From Alistipes_A hominis (lineage in GTDB: Bacteria; Bacteroidota; Bacteroidia; Bacteroidales; Rikenellaceae), in NCBI RefSeq assembly GCF_014288115.1, contig NZ_JACOOK010000003.1:310001-374000 (forward strand): a DNA stretch of 64,000 bases, in the 5' to 3' direction. Shown here in pieces: positions 8,727 to 17,265 of the stretch. Each line of letters opens with the position of its first letter. Within the stretch, counting starts at the first letter, position 1. The translations under genes were made by a program, and so were the position numbers. Below the pieces are notes generated by a model. The model saw only the letters and a program-made list of their open reading frames with translations, did not search any database and was not told the DNA's origin.

Positions 8727-8814
8727 CATCGTTTTTAATCCATTTATCATTTGTGCCTGTAAATAGTATACCGATACCGTTTAGAGGCCTTTTTGGTTAT
8801 CAAAGCAAATAACT

Positions 8815-9165
8815 ATGGATCTGACTTTATTGCTGGTCGTTATTATTACGGCAGTATTTCTTGTAGTGGCGGCACTCAGTCTCGACAAATGGCTCTCGCC
8901 GCGATCGTTCAACAAACAAAAAGGGGAGGCCTACGAATGCGGCATCCCGACGCGCGGTAAATCGTGGATGCAGTTCCGGGTAGGGTATTACCTGTTCGCG
9001 ATTTTGTTCCTGATTTTCGACGTGGAGGCGATGTTCATGTTCCCGTGGGCCGTTATCGTGCGCGAAATGGGTGTCGACGGCTTGCTGAACATCCTGTTCT
9101 TTTTGTTGATTTTGGTATTGGGTCTCGCCTATGCGTGGAAAAAAGGAGCTTTGGAATGGAAATAA
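8815..9165 (+). CDS. nuoA: Complex I subunit NuoA
   Basis: 116 residues, the usual length. Three membrane helices are at about 3-22, 60-80 and 90-112. The family motif KGEAYECGIPTRGKSWMQFR leads into YYLFAILFLIFDVEAMFMFPWA. NuoA is a small membrane subunit at the interface with the peripheral arm, close to the quinone site. It is first in the nuo operon, and its last 10 bases overlap nuoB. Confidence 0.95.
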   Translation: MDLTLLLVVIITAVFLVVAALSLDKWLSPRSFNKQKGEAYECGIPTRGKSWMQFRVGYYLFAILFLIFDVEAMFMFPWAVIVREMGVDGLLNILFFLLILVLGLAYAWKKGALEWK

Positions 9166-9737
9166 AAGGAGTCAACATCAAGTCGATGAAATACGACGCG
9201 TTCAATGACAACGAGTACATTGAACAGCTCAGAGCGGGCGGAGTGAACGTCGTCGTCGGCAAGCTGGATCAACTGATCAACTGGGGGCGTTCCAATTCGC
9301 TGTGGCCGCTGACGTTCGCGACCAGTTGCTGCGGTATCGAGTTCATGGCGGTCGGTGCGGCGCGCTATGACTTTGCCCGGTTCGGGTTCGAAGTGACTCG
9401 GGCCAGTCCGCGCCAGGCCGATGTGATCGTCGTGGCCGGCACGATCGTGCATAAGATGGCCCCGGTGCTCAAACGGCTGTACGACCAGATGGCCGAGCCG
9501 AAATACGTGATCGCAATGGGCGCCTGCGCCATTTCCGGCGGCCCGTTCAAAGGATCGTACCACGTGCTGGAAGGGGTCGACAAGATCATTCCGGTCGATG
9601 TGTACGTGCCGGGGTGCCCGCCGCGTCCGGAAGCGTTGCTGTACGGTATGATGCAGTTGCAGCGTAAGGTCAAGGCCGAACATTTCTTCGGCGAGGTGAA
9701 CAGAAAGGAAAAGAAAGAATCCGCAGACCATGAATAA
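9156..9737 (+). CDS. nuoB: Complex I subunit NuoB (N2 iron-sulfur cluster)
   Basis: 193 residues from the ATG at 9156, chosen because it overlaps the nuoA stop by 10 bp, has AAAGGAG upstream and starts just before the conserved domain. A longer frame reaching back to 8964 merely reads through nuoA. Ligands of the [4Fe-4S] cluster N2 are Cys58 and Cys59 (TSCCGIEF), Cys124 (GACAISGG) and Cys154 (PGCPPRPE). N2 passes electrons to quinone. It overlaps nuoCD by 8 bp, indicating tight coupling. Confidence 0.95.
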   Translation: MEIKGVNIKSMKYDAFNDNEYIEQLRAGGVNVVVGKLDQLINWGRSNSLWPLTFATSCCGIEFMAVGAARYDFARFGFEVTRASPRQADVIVVAGTIVHKMAPVLKRLYDQMAEPKYVIAMGACAISGGPFKGSYHVLEGVDKIIPVDVYVPGCPPRPEALLYGMMQLQRKVKAEHFFGEVNRKEKKESADHE

Positions 9738-11355
9738 TATCAAAGATAAGTTAGCGCTTATGGCTCCGTCGCTCGTGTTCGGGGAAGGGGAGCCGTTGAC
9801 GGTGACCGTGCCTGCCGGGCAATTCCGCGACGTGGCGAAAAGCCTGCGGGACGATCCGCAGATGCGGTTCGACCTGCTGCTGTGCATGACCGGGATGGAC
9901 TGGGGCGAAACGCTCGGCGTGGTTTACCACCTGCGTTCGACCGAATTGGGACACGAAATCGTGCTCCGGACGGAGACCGCCGACCGCGAGAACCCGGAAT
10001 TGCAGAGCGTGTACGACCTGTGGGAATCGGCCAACCTGAACGAACGCGAAGTGTACGATTTTTTCGGCATCCGCTTTATCGGGCACCCCGATATGCGCCG
10101 GCTGTACCTGCGCAACGACTGGGTCGGCTATCCGTTCCGCAAGGATTACAACGCTTCGCCGGACGTCAATCCGGTCAGACTGGATTCCGACGAAACGCTC
10201 GACACGGCTCCGGCTTACGAGCTGAAAGACGGCAAGGTCGAAAAGCACGAAAACGTGCTGTTCGAGAACGACGAATACGTGGTCAATATCGGGCCGCAGC
10301 ACCCGGCTACGCACGGCGTGTTGCGTTTCCGGGTTTCGCTGGCCGGCGAAACGGTGCAGAAGGTGGACGTCCACTGCGGTTACATTCACCGCGGCATCGA
10401 AAAGATGTGCGAGAGCCTTACTTATCCGCAAACTTTGGCGCTGACCGACCGGCTCGACTACCTGTCCGCGCATCAGAACCGCCATGCGCTGTGCATGTGC
10501 ATCGAGCAGGCGATGGGGATCGAAATCCCGGAACGGGTGCAGTACATCCGCACGATCATGGACGAGTTGAACCGTCTGTCGTCGCACCTGTTGTTCTGGT
10601 CGACGCTGTGCATGGACCTCGGTGCGCTGACGGCGTTCTTCTACGGGTTCCGCGACCGTGAGATCGTGCTGGACATGATGGAGGAGACCACCGGCGGCCG
10701 GTTGATCCAGAACTACAACATGATCGGCGGCGTGGCTGCCGATATCCATCCGAACCTTGTTAAACGGGTAAAGGATTTCATAAAATACCTGCCGAAGATG
10801 CTGGACGAGTACGACGAAGTGTTTACCGGCAACGTGATCGCGCAGCAGCGTCTGAAGGGGATCGGCATCCTGCCCAAAGAGGTGGCGGTTTCGTACGGCG
10901 TGACGGGTCCGTCGGGCCGCGCTTCGGGGTGGAGCTGCGACGTGCGCAAGCTGAAACCATACGGCGTGTACGACAAGGTGCAGTTCGACGAAGTGATCCG
11001 CACCGGCGGCGATTCGTTCGACCGTTACTTGGTGCGCGTCGATGAAATCCGCCAGTCGCTGCATATTCTCGAACAATTGATCGACAACATTCCTGCCGGC
11101 GACTACGCCGTGAAGACCAAGCCGATCATCCGTCTGCCGGAAGGACAGTTCTTCAGCAGCGTGGAGGCGAGCCGCGGAGAATTCGGCGTTTACATCGAAA
11201 GCCGGGGCGACAAGTTCCCGTACCGCATGAAGTTCCGCTCGCCGGGACTGCCGCTCGTATCGGTGGTCGATTACCTGGCCAGCGGCAGCAAGATCGCCGA
11301 CCTGATCGCGATCGGCGGTTCGCTCGACTACGTGGTACCCGATATCGACAGATAA
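9730..11355 (+). CDS. nuoC: Fused complex I subunit NuoCD
   Basis: 541 residues joining NuoC (30-kDa subunit, about 1-150; NLNEREVYDFFGIRFIGHPD, then RNDWVGYPFRKDY) to NuoD (49-kDa subunit, about 175-541; VNIGPQHPATHGVLRF, GYIHRGIEKMCESLTYPQ). It ends in a typical NuoD C-terminus (SPGLPLVSVVDYLASGSKIADL). The fusion also occurs in E. coli. NuoD forms the quinone pocket together with NuoB. The start overlaps nuoB by 8 bp. The operon passes directly from here to nuoH: nuoE, nuoF and nuoG are absent. Confidence 0.95.
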   Translation: MNNIKDKLALMAPSLVFGEGEPLTVTVPAGQFRDVAKSLRDDPQMRFDLLLCMTGMDWGETLGVVYHLRSTELGHEIVLRTETADRENPELQSVYDLWESANLNEREVYDFFGIRFIGHPDMRRLYLRNDWVGYPFRKDYNASPDVNPVRLDSDETLDTAPAYELKDGKVEKHENVLFENDEYVVNIGPQHPATHGVLRFRVSLAGETVQKVDVHCGYIHRGIEKMCESLTYPQTLALTDRLDYLSAHQNRHALCMCIEQAMGIEIPERVQYIRTIMDELNRLSSHLLFWSTLCMDLGALTAFFYGFRDREIVLDMMEETTGGRLIQNYNMIGGVAADIHPNLVKRVKDFIKYLPKMLDEYDEVFTGNVIAQQRLKGIGILPKEVAVSYGVTGPSGRASGWSCDVRKLKPYGVYDKVQFDEVIRTGGDSFDRYLVRVDEIRQSLHILEQLIDNIPAGDYAVKTKPIIRLPEGQFFSSVEASRGEFGVYIESRGDKFPYRMKFRSPGLPLVSVVDYLASGSKIADLIAIGGSLDYVVPDIDR

Positions 11356-11377
11356 CAAACTTTAATCCAACAACGAT

Positions 11378-12478
11378 ATGTTATTGAATACATATACAGA
11401 CAGTATTGATTTCAACGCGGTGACCGGATGGGTGCACGATACGCTGAGCGGGATGATGCCGGCCTGGGGCGTGACGCTCACCGAGTGCGTGCTGATCGGC
11501 CTGTGCCTGTTGCTCGGTTATGCGGTGATCGCGCTGGCGCTGATCTACGTCGAACGCAAAGTCTGTGCTTTTTTCCAGTGCCGCCTCGGGCCGAACCGGG
11601 TGGGGCCTTACGGAACCGTGCAGAGCGTAGCCGACATGATCAAGATGCTGATCAAGGAGCTGATCACGATCAACCATATCGACCGTTTCCTGTTCAACCT
11701 CGCGCCGTACATCGTGATTATTTCGTCGGTGCTGGCATTCGGCTGCCTGCCGTTCGCCAAAGGTTTCGAAGTGCTCGATTTCAACGTCGGGATCTTTTTT
11801 CTGATGGCGGTGTCGTCGATCGGGATCGTCGGCATCCTGCTGGCCGGTTGGTCGAGTAACAACAAATATTCGCTGATCGGCGCGATGCGAAGCGGCGCGC
11901 AGATGATCAGTTACGAATTGTCGATCGGACTGTCGTTGATGACGATGGTCGTGTTCGCCGGAACGATGCAGCTTTCCGAGATCGTCGAACGCCAGGCCGA
12001 CGGTTGGTTCCTCTTTACGGGGCACATTCCGGCGGTGATCGCTTTTTTGATCTACCTGGTGGCCGGTACCGCCGAGACGAACCGGGGGCCGTTCGACCTG
12101 CCCGAGGCCGACTCGGAACTGACGGCCGGTTACCATACCGAATATTCGGGGATGCACTTCGGCTTTTTCTACCTGGCCGAGTACCTGAACCTGTTTATCG
12201 TCGCGGGGGTCGCTACGACGATGTTCCTCGGCGGATGGATGCCGCTGCACATCGCCGGTTGGGAAGGCTTCAACGCCGTGATGGATTTTATTCCGTCGAT
12301 CGTATGGTTTCTGGTGAAGGTGGGCGTGGTTATTTTCGTCATCATGTGGTTCAAGTGGACGTTCCCGCGACTGAGGATCGACCAACTGCTGAAGCTCGAA
12401 TGGAAATACCTGTTGCCGCTGAACCTGCTGAACCTGCTGCTGATGGTGATTATCGTTGCGTTCGGATTGCATTTTTAA
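11378..12478 (+). CDS. nuoH: Complex I subunit NuoH
   Basis: 366 residues with eight or more membrane helices. Diagnostic segments are YVERKVCAFFQCRLGPNRVG near residue 55, the loop NRGPFDLPEADSELTAGY, and the terminal MWFKWTFPRLRIDQLL. NuoH links the quinone cavity to the proton-pumping membrane arm. It is 22 bp after nuoCD and 30 bp before nuoI. The N-terminus is a little longer than average (about 25 residues before the first helix). Confidence 0.95.
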   Translation: MLLNTYTDSIDFNAVTGWVHDTLSGMMPAWGVTLTECVLIGLCLLLGYAVIALALIYVERKVCAFFQCRLGPNRVGPYGTVQSVADMIKMLIKELITINHIDRFLFNLAPYIVIISSVLAFGCLPFAKGFEVLDFNVGIFFLMAVSSIGIVGILLAGWSSNNKYSLIGAMRSGAQMISYELSIGLSLMTMVVFAGTMQLSEIVERQADGWFLFTGHIPAVIAFLIYLVAGTAETNRGPFDLPEADSELTAGYHTEYSGMHFGFFYLAEYLNLFIVAGVATTMFLGGWMPLHIAGWEGFNAVMDFIPSIVWFLVKVGVVIFVIMWFKWTFPRLRIDQLLKLEWKYLLPLNLLNLLLMVIIVAFGLHF

Positions 12479-12508
12479 CCGCCGAACCGGCCTATAAACA
12501 AACGGAAT

Positions 12509-12976
12509 ATGAATGCTTTTAAGAATTACATAAGTTCCTTTTTCAGCGGGCTGTCGTCGCTGTTGAAGGGGATGCGCGTTACGATACGGGTTTTCTTCCG
12601 TAAGAAGACGACCGAGCAGTATCCCGAAAACCGCGATACGCTGCAGATCTTCGACCGTTTCCGCGGGGAGTTGGTCATGCCGCACAATGCGAACAACGAG
12701 CACAAGTGCGTAGCCTGCGGGATCTGTCAGATGAACTGCCCGAACGGATCGATCAAGGTGATCTCCGAGACCGTAACCGACGAGGAGGGTAAGAAGAAGC
12801 GGGTGCTTACCAAATACGTGTACGACATCGGAAGCTGTCTCTACTGCCAGCTTTGCGTGCGCACCTGCCCGCACGGAGCGATCGAGTTCGACAACAAGTT
12901 CGAGCATGCGGTCTTCACGCGCGACAAACTGGTGCGTCAGCTCAATCACGAAGGTTCAACGTTAGAAAAAAAATAG
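12509..12976 (+). CDS. nuoI: Complex I ferredoxin-like subunit NuoI
   Basis: 155 residues with two [4Fe-4S] motifs: CVACGICQMNCP (Cys67, 70, 73, 77) and CLYCQLCVRTCP (Cys110, 113, 116, 120). These hold clusters N6a and N6b. An amphipathic N-terminal segment of about 30 residues contacts the membrane, as in other NuoI proteins. In a complex lacking NuoEFG this subunit is the likely entry point for electrons, perhaps from ferredoxin or flavodoxin. It is followed after 6 bp by nuoJ. Confidence 0.95.
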   Translation: MNAFKNYISSFFSGLSSLLKGMRVTIRVFFRKKTTEQYPENRDTLQIFDRFRGELVMPHNANNEHKCVACGICQMNCPNGSIKVISETVTDEEGKKKRVLTKYVYDIGSCLYCQLCVRTCPHGAIEFDNKFEHAVFTRDKLVRQLNHEGSTLEKK

Positions 12977-12982
12977 ACGGAA

Positions 12983-13495
12983 ATGGAAATTACCTTGCAA
13001 CAGGCCGGTTTTGCGTTTCTCGCTGCGGTGATCGTCGTCTTTTCGGTGATGACGGTGACCACGAAGCGGATTCTGCGAGCTGCCACATATCTGCTTTTCG
13101 TGCTTTTCGCCACGGCGGGCATCTATTTTCAGCTTAACTATTCGTTCCTCGGCGCCGTGCAACTGTTGATTTATGCGGGCGGCGTCGTCGTCTTGTACGT
13201 TTTCTCGATTCTGCTGACCAGTTCCGACGAGGAGAAGAAGACGCCGCTGCGCAACCGCCGCGTCGTCGCGGGCCTGGCCGCTTCGGTGGCCGGCGCGGTG
13301 CTCTGCATCTTCCTGCTCGTGACCCATTCGTTCGGCCCGTCGCAGTTCGCCGGTGGGGAGATCGACATGCACACGATCGGCCACGCGATGATGGGAACCG
13401 GGAAATACCAGTATTTGTTGCCTTTCGAGGCGGTCAGCGTGCTGTTGCTGGCTTGTATCGTCGGAGGTTTGTTGATTGCACGTAAACGGAAATAG
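12983..13495 (+). CDS. nuoJ: Complex I subunit NuoJ
   Basis: 170 residues with five predicted membrane helices. The conserved AATYLLFVLFATAGIYFQLN and the FLGAVQLLIYAGGVVVLYVF helix are present. The latter contains the pi-bulge region typical of NuoJ. It lies between nuoI and nuoK with gaps of 6 and 4 bp. The central loop (about 75-130) is hydrophilic and of usual length. Confidence 0.93.
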   Translation: MEITLQQAGFAFLAAVIVVFSVMTVTTKRILRAATYLLFVLFATAGIYFQLNYSFLGAVQLLIYAGGVVVLYVFSILLTSSDEEKKTPLRNRRVVAGLAASVAGAVLCIFLLVTHSFGPSQFAGGEIDMHTIGHAMMGTGKYQYLLPFEAVSVLLLACIVGGLLIARKRK

Positions 13496-13499
13496 CGCT

Positions 13500-13811
13500 A
13501 TGGAAATACAAATGGAATATTACCTGATCGTCAGCGCCGTGATGTTTTTCGCCGGCGTGTACGGGTTCATCACCCGGCGCAACCTGATCGCCGTGCTGAT
13601 CTCCATCGAGTTGATCCTGAATGCGGTGGATATCAATTTCGCCGTGTTCAACCGTTACCTGTTCCCCGGACAGCTCGAAGGGTTTTTCTTCACGATCTTC
13701 GCGATCGCCATCGCAGCGGCCGAAACCGCCGTCGCCATCGCGATCATCATCAACATCTACCGCAACCTGCGTAACATCGAGGTCAAAAACCTCGACGAAC
13801 TGAAAGACTAA
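13500..13811 (+). CDS. nuoK: Complex I subunit NuoK
   Basis: 103 residues from the ATG at 13500, the usual NuoK length. A longer frame from 13476 would overlap nuoJ, and a second ATG at 13512 is possible. Three helices are visible, with conserved Glu residues in IAVLISIELILNAVDINF and IAIAAAETAVAIAI that belong to the proton path. It is located 4 bp after nuoJ and 27 bp before nuoL. Confidence 0.94.
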   Translation: MEIQMEYYLIVSAVMFFAGVYGFITRRNLIAVLISIELILNAVDINFAVFNRYLFPGQLEGFFFTIFAIAIAAAETAVAIAIIINIYRNLRNIEVKNLDELKD

Positions 13812-13838
13812 CTTTAAGGACAGAAAAAACTACGCAAT

Positions 13839-15740
13839 ATGGAATACACGATACTGATCGTACTGTTGCCGCTGCTGACGTTCCTGGTGCTCGGTCTGCT
13901 GGGCATGAAACTGAAAGCATGCGCGTCGGGACTCGTCGGCACCCTGTCGATGGCCGTGACGACCGCGCTCGCTTACGGGACGGCCTGGCAGTACTTCACG
14001 ACGGCCAAGGTGGACGGCATTTACCAGAAATGGGTGCCGTTCAACATCGAGTGGCTGCGTTTTACCGATAACCTGCACATCGACCTGGGCGTATTGCTCG
14101 ACCCGATCTCGGTGATGATGCTGGTCGTGATTACGACCGTGTCGCTGATGGTGCACGTTTACAGCCTCGGTTACATGAAGGGCGAACGCGGTTTCGAACG
14201 CTACTATGCTTTCCTGTCGCTGTTCAGTTGCTCGATGCTCGGATTGGTCGTGGCGACCAATATTTTCCAAATGTATATCTTCTGGGAGCTGGTGGGCGTT
14301 TCGTCCTACCTGTTGATCGGGTTCTACTATACGAAGCCCGAAGCGATCGCCGCTTCGAAAAAGGCGTTCATCGTGACGCGGTTCGCCGATCTCGGATTTT
14401 TGATCGGCATCCTGTTGCTGTCGTTCTTTACGCAGACGTTCGATTTCGGACTGCTGACTTCGGGCGACCGTGCGATCTTCTCCCAAGCTGCCGGGACGAC
14501 CTTCATGGGCGCTTCGGCGTTGGCATGGGCGATGGCGCTGATCTTTATCGGCGGCGCCGGTAAGTCGGCGATGTTCCCGCTGCATATCTGGCTGCCCGAT
14601 GCGATGGAAGGCCCGACCCCGGTGTCGGCGCTGATCCATGCCGCGACGATGGTCGTGGCCGGCGTCTATCTGGTGGCGCGGCTCTTCCCGGTCTACTATT
14701 TCGAAACCCCGGAGGTGCTGCACGGCATTGCCTACGTCGGCGCGTTTACCGCGCTGTTTGCCGCCACGATCGCGTGCGTGCAGACCGATATCAAGCGCGT
14801 GCTGGCCTTTTCGACCATATCGCAGATCGGTTTCATGATGGTGGCCCTCGGCGTGTCGGGCTACGGCGGACACGAAGGGCTCGGTTACATGGCCGGCATG
14901 TTCCACCTGTTTACGCACGCGATGTTCAAGGCCCTGTTGTTCCTCGGGGCCGGCGCGATTATCCATGCGGTGCACAGCAACGAGATGAGCCATATGGGCG
15001 GCCTGCGCAAGCAGATGCCGATTACGCATATCACGTTCCTCGTCGCCTGCCTCGCGATTTCGGGTATTCCGCCGTTCTCGGGCTTCTTCAGCAAGGACGA
15101 GATCCTGACCGCGGCATTCATGTTCGCGCCCGCTATGGGATGGGTGATGAGCTTTATCGCCGCGCTGACGGCGTTCTATATGTTCCGTCTGTACTACAAT
15201 ATTTTCTGGGGAACTCCGGCCAAGCACGAGCATGAGCCGCACGAGGCCCCCGGCGTAATGACGACGCCGCTGATTATCCTCGCCGCCGTCACCTGCGTTG
15301 CCGGGTTCATCCCGTTCGGCAAGTTCGTCAGCAGCGACGGGGCCGACTACATCATCCACCTCGACTGGACGGTAGCCGGAACGAGCATCGCGATTGCGCT
15401 GATCTCGATCGCCGTCGCTACGGTGTTTTACCGCAAGCACAGTCCGATTCCGGATCGTCTGGCGCGTACGTTCAGCGGCCTGCACCGTGCGGCTAGCCAT
15501 CGCTTCTACATCGACGAGGTATATCTTTTCATTACCAAGAGGATCATTTTCAACGGCGTTTCGCGTTCGATCGCGTGGTTCGACCGGCATGTGATCGACG
15601 GCGCGATGAACGGGCTGGCGCTGGTGACAAACCGGATGTCGCTGGCGATTCGCGGATTGCAGTCCGGACAGGTGCAGCAGTATGCGTTCGTATTTCTCGT
15701 GGGATTGTTGCTGATTACCGTACTGGTGCTGTTTTGTTGA
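13839..15740 (+). CDS. nuoL: Complex I antiporter-like subunit NuoL
   Basis: 633 residues, about 16 membrane helices and a long C-terminal lateral helix region. Signature segments are IFWELVGVSSYLLIGFYY (TM5 Glu), GGAGKSAMFPLHIWLPDAME, GPTPVSALIHAATMVVAGVY and KRVLAFSTISQIGFMMVALG. NuoL is the distal proton-pumping module. The end of the protein (about 540-633) resembles the HL helix and terminal TM helix. It is 21 bp upstream of nuoM. Confidence 0.95.
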   Translation: MEYTILIVLLPLLTFLVLGLLGMKLKACASGLVGTLSMAVTTALAYGTAWQYFTTAKVDGIYQKWVPFNIEWLRFTDNLHIDLGVLLDPISVMMLVVITTVSLMVHVYSLGYMKGERGFERYYAFLSLFSCSMLGLVVATNIFQMYIFWELVGVSSYLLIGFYYTKPEAIAASKKAFIVTRFADLGFLIGILLLSFFTQTFDFGLLTSGDRAIFSQAAGTTFMGASALAWAMALIFIGGAGKSAMFPLHIWLPDAMEGPTPVSALIHAATMVVAGVYLVARLFPVYYFETPEVLHGIAYVGAFTALFAATIACVQTDIKRVLAFSTISQIGFMMVALGVSGYGGHEGLGYMAGMFHLFTHAMFKALLFLGAGAIIHAVHSNEMSHMGGLRKQMPITHITFLVACLAISGIPPFSGFFSKDEILTAAFMFAPAMGWVMSFIAALTAFYMFRLYYNIFWGTPAKHEHEPHEAPGVMTTPLIILAAVTCVAGFIPFGKFVSSDGADYIIHLDWTVAGTSIAIALISIAVATVFYRKHSPIPDRLARTFSGLHRAASHRFYIDEVYLFITKRIIFNGVSRSIAWFDRHVIDGAMNGLALVTNRMSLAIRGLQSGQVQQYAFVFLVGLLLITVLVLFC

Positions 15741-15761
15741 ATAAAATAAGTTGATACGGAT

Positions 15762-17255
15762 ATGAACTTTTTATCTTTATTTGTACTGATACCGCTGCTG
15801 ATGACCTGCGCGATGTTCCTCACGAAGGACATCCGCCGCATCCGTGCGATCATGGTAGTCGGCGCCTCGCTGTTGCTGGGCCTGTCCGTGGCGCTGGTGG
15901 CGATGTATCTGGGAGAACGCAGCGCGGGGAACGGCGCCGAAATGCTGTTCACGGCCGATGCGGTGTGGTACGCTCCGCTGAATATCCACTATTCGGTCGG
16001 CGTCGACGGTATTTCGGTGGCGATGTTGCTGCTGTCGTCGGTGATCGTCTTTACCGGGGTGTTCGCTTCGTGGAAAATGTCGCCGCTGCCGCGGGAGTTT
16101 TTCGCATGGTTCTCGCTGCTGTCGATCGGGGTGTTCGGATTCTTCATTTCGATTGATCTGTTCACGATGTTCATGTTTTACGAGGTGGCGCTGATCCCGA
16201 TGTACCTGCTGATCGGCGTGTGGGGAACCGGCCGGAAAGAGTATTCGGCGATGAAACTGACGCTGATGTTGATGGGAGGTTCGGCGCTGCTGCTGGTCGG
16301 CATCCTCGGCATCTATTTCCATTCGGCGCCCGAAGGCGGTCAACTGTCGATGAATATTCTCGAAATCTCCAAACATACGATTCCGATGAGCGCGCAGTAC
16401 CTGTTCTTCCCGCTGACGTTCGTCGGCTTCGGGGTGCTCGGCGCGATGTTTCCGTTCCACACGTGGTCGCCGGACGGTCACGCTTCGGCGCCTACGGCCG
16501 TTTCGATGCTGCATGCTGGGGTGCTGATGAAACTCGGCGGATACGGTTGTTTTCGCGTGGCGATCTTCCTGATGCCCGAGGCGGCCAACGAATTGGCATG
16601 GATTTTCCTGACGCTGACCGGTATCAGCGTGGTCTACGGAGCGTTCTCGGCAATCAAGCAGACCGACCTGAAATACATCAACGCCTACTCTTCGGTCAGC
16701 CACTGCGGACTGGTGCTGTTCGCGATCCTGATGCTGAACCAGACCGCGATGACCGGCGCCGTGTTGCAAATGCTGTCGCATGGACTGATGACGGCCTTGT
16801 TCTTTGCGTTGATCGGGATGATATACGGACGCACCCATACGCGGGATGTCCGCGAGATGGGCGGTCTGATGAAGGTGATGCCGTTTTTGAGCGTCTGCTT
16901 CGTAATCGCCGGACTGGCGTCGCTGGGGCTTCCGGGACTCAGCGGATTCGTAGCCGAGATGACCGTGTTCGTCGGCTCGTTCGAGCATACCGATACGTTC
17001 CACCGCGTCTTTACGATCGTCGCCTGCTCGTCGATCGTGATTACGGCGGTTTATATCCTGCGGATGGTGGGCAAGGTGTTTTACGGTTCGGTACTGAATA
17101 AGGATCACCTGGCGCTGACCGACGCCGTGTGGTTCGAACGCCTGTCGGTCGTCGTGCTGATCGTGGCGATCGCCGGACTCGGTATGGCGCCGTTGTGGGT
17201 GTCGAATATGATCAACGACAGTTTGCTGCCCGTTGTACAACAGTTAATGAAATAG
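15762..17255 (+). CDS. nuoM: Complex I antiporter-like subunit NuoM
   Basis: 497 residues with about 14 helices. The conserved FMFYEVALIPMYLLIGVWG (TM5 Glu), MFPFHTWSPDGHASAPTAVS, LMKLGGYGCFRV and YINAYSSVSHCGLVLF identify NuoM. It is one of three Mrp-type proton channels of complex I. It begins 21 bp after nuoL and ends 10 bp before nuoN. Nothing is unusual in length or key residues. Confidence 0.95.
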   Translation: MNFLSLFVLIPLLMTCAMFLTKDIRRIRAIMVVGASLLLGLSVALVAMYLGERSAGNGAEMLFTADAVWYAPLNIHYSVGVDGISVAMLLLSSVIVFTGVFASWKMSPLPREFFAWFSLLSIGVFGFFISIDLFTMFMFYEVALIPMYLLIGVWGTGRKEYSAMKLTLMLMGGSALLLVGILGIYFHSAPEGGQLSMNILEISKHTIPMSAQYLFFPLTFVGFGVLGAMFPFHTWSPDGHASAPTAVSMLHAGVLMKLGGYGCFRVAIFLMPEAANELAWIFLTLTGISVVYGAFSAIKQTDLKYINAYSSVSHCGLVLFAILMLNQTAMTGAVLQMLSHGLMTALFFALIGMIYGRTHTRDVREMGGLMKVMPFLSVCFVIAGLASLGLPGLSGFVAEMTVFVGSFEHTDTFHRVFTIVACSSIVITAVYILRMVGKVFYGSVLNKDHLALTDAVWFERLSVVVLIVAIAGLGMAPLWVSNMINDSLLPVVQQLMK

Positions 17256-17265
17256 AGGACGCTAT

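Noticed and set aside
13830..15590. A 586-codon open frame antisense to nuoL, and similar long antisense frames over nuoM, nuoN, nuoCD and recQ
   Set aside because: Same cause: charged, low-information translations opposite well-identified genes.
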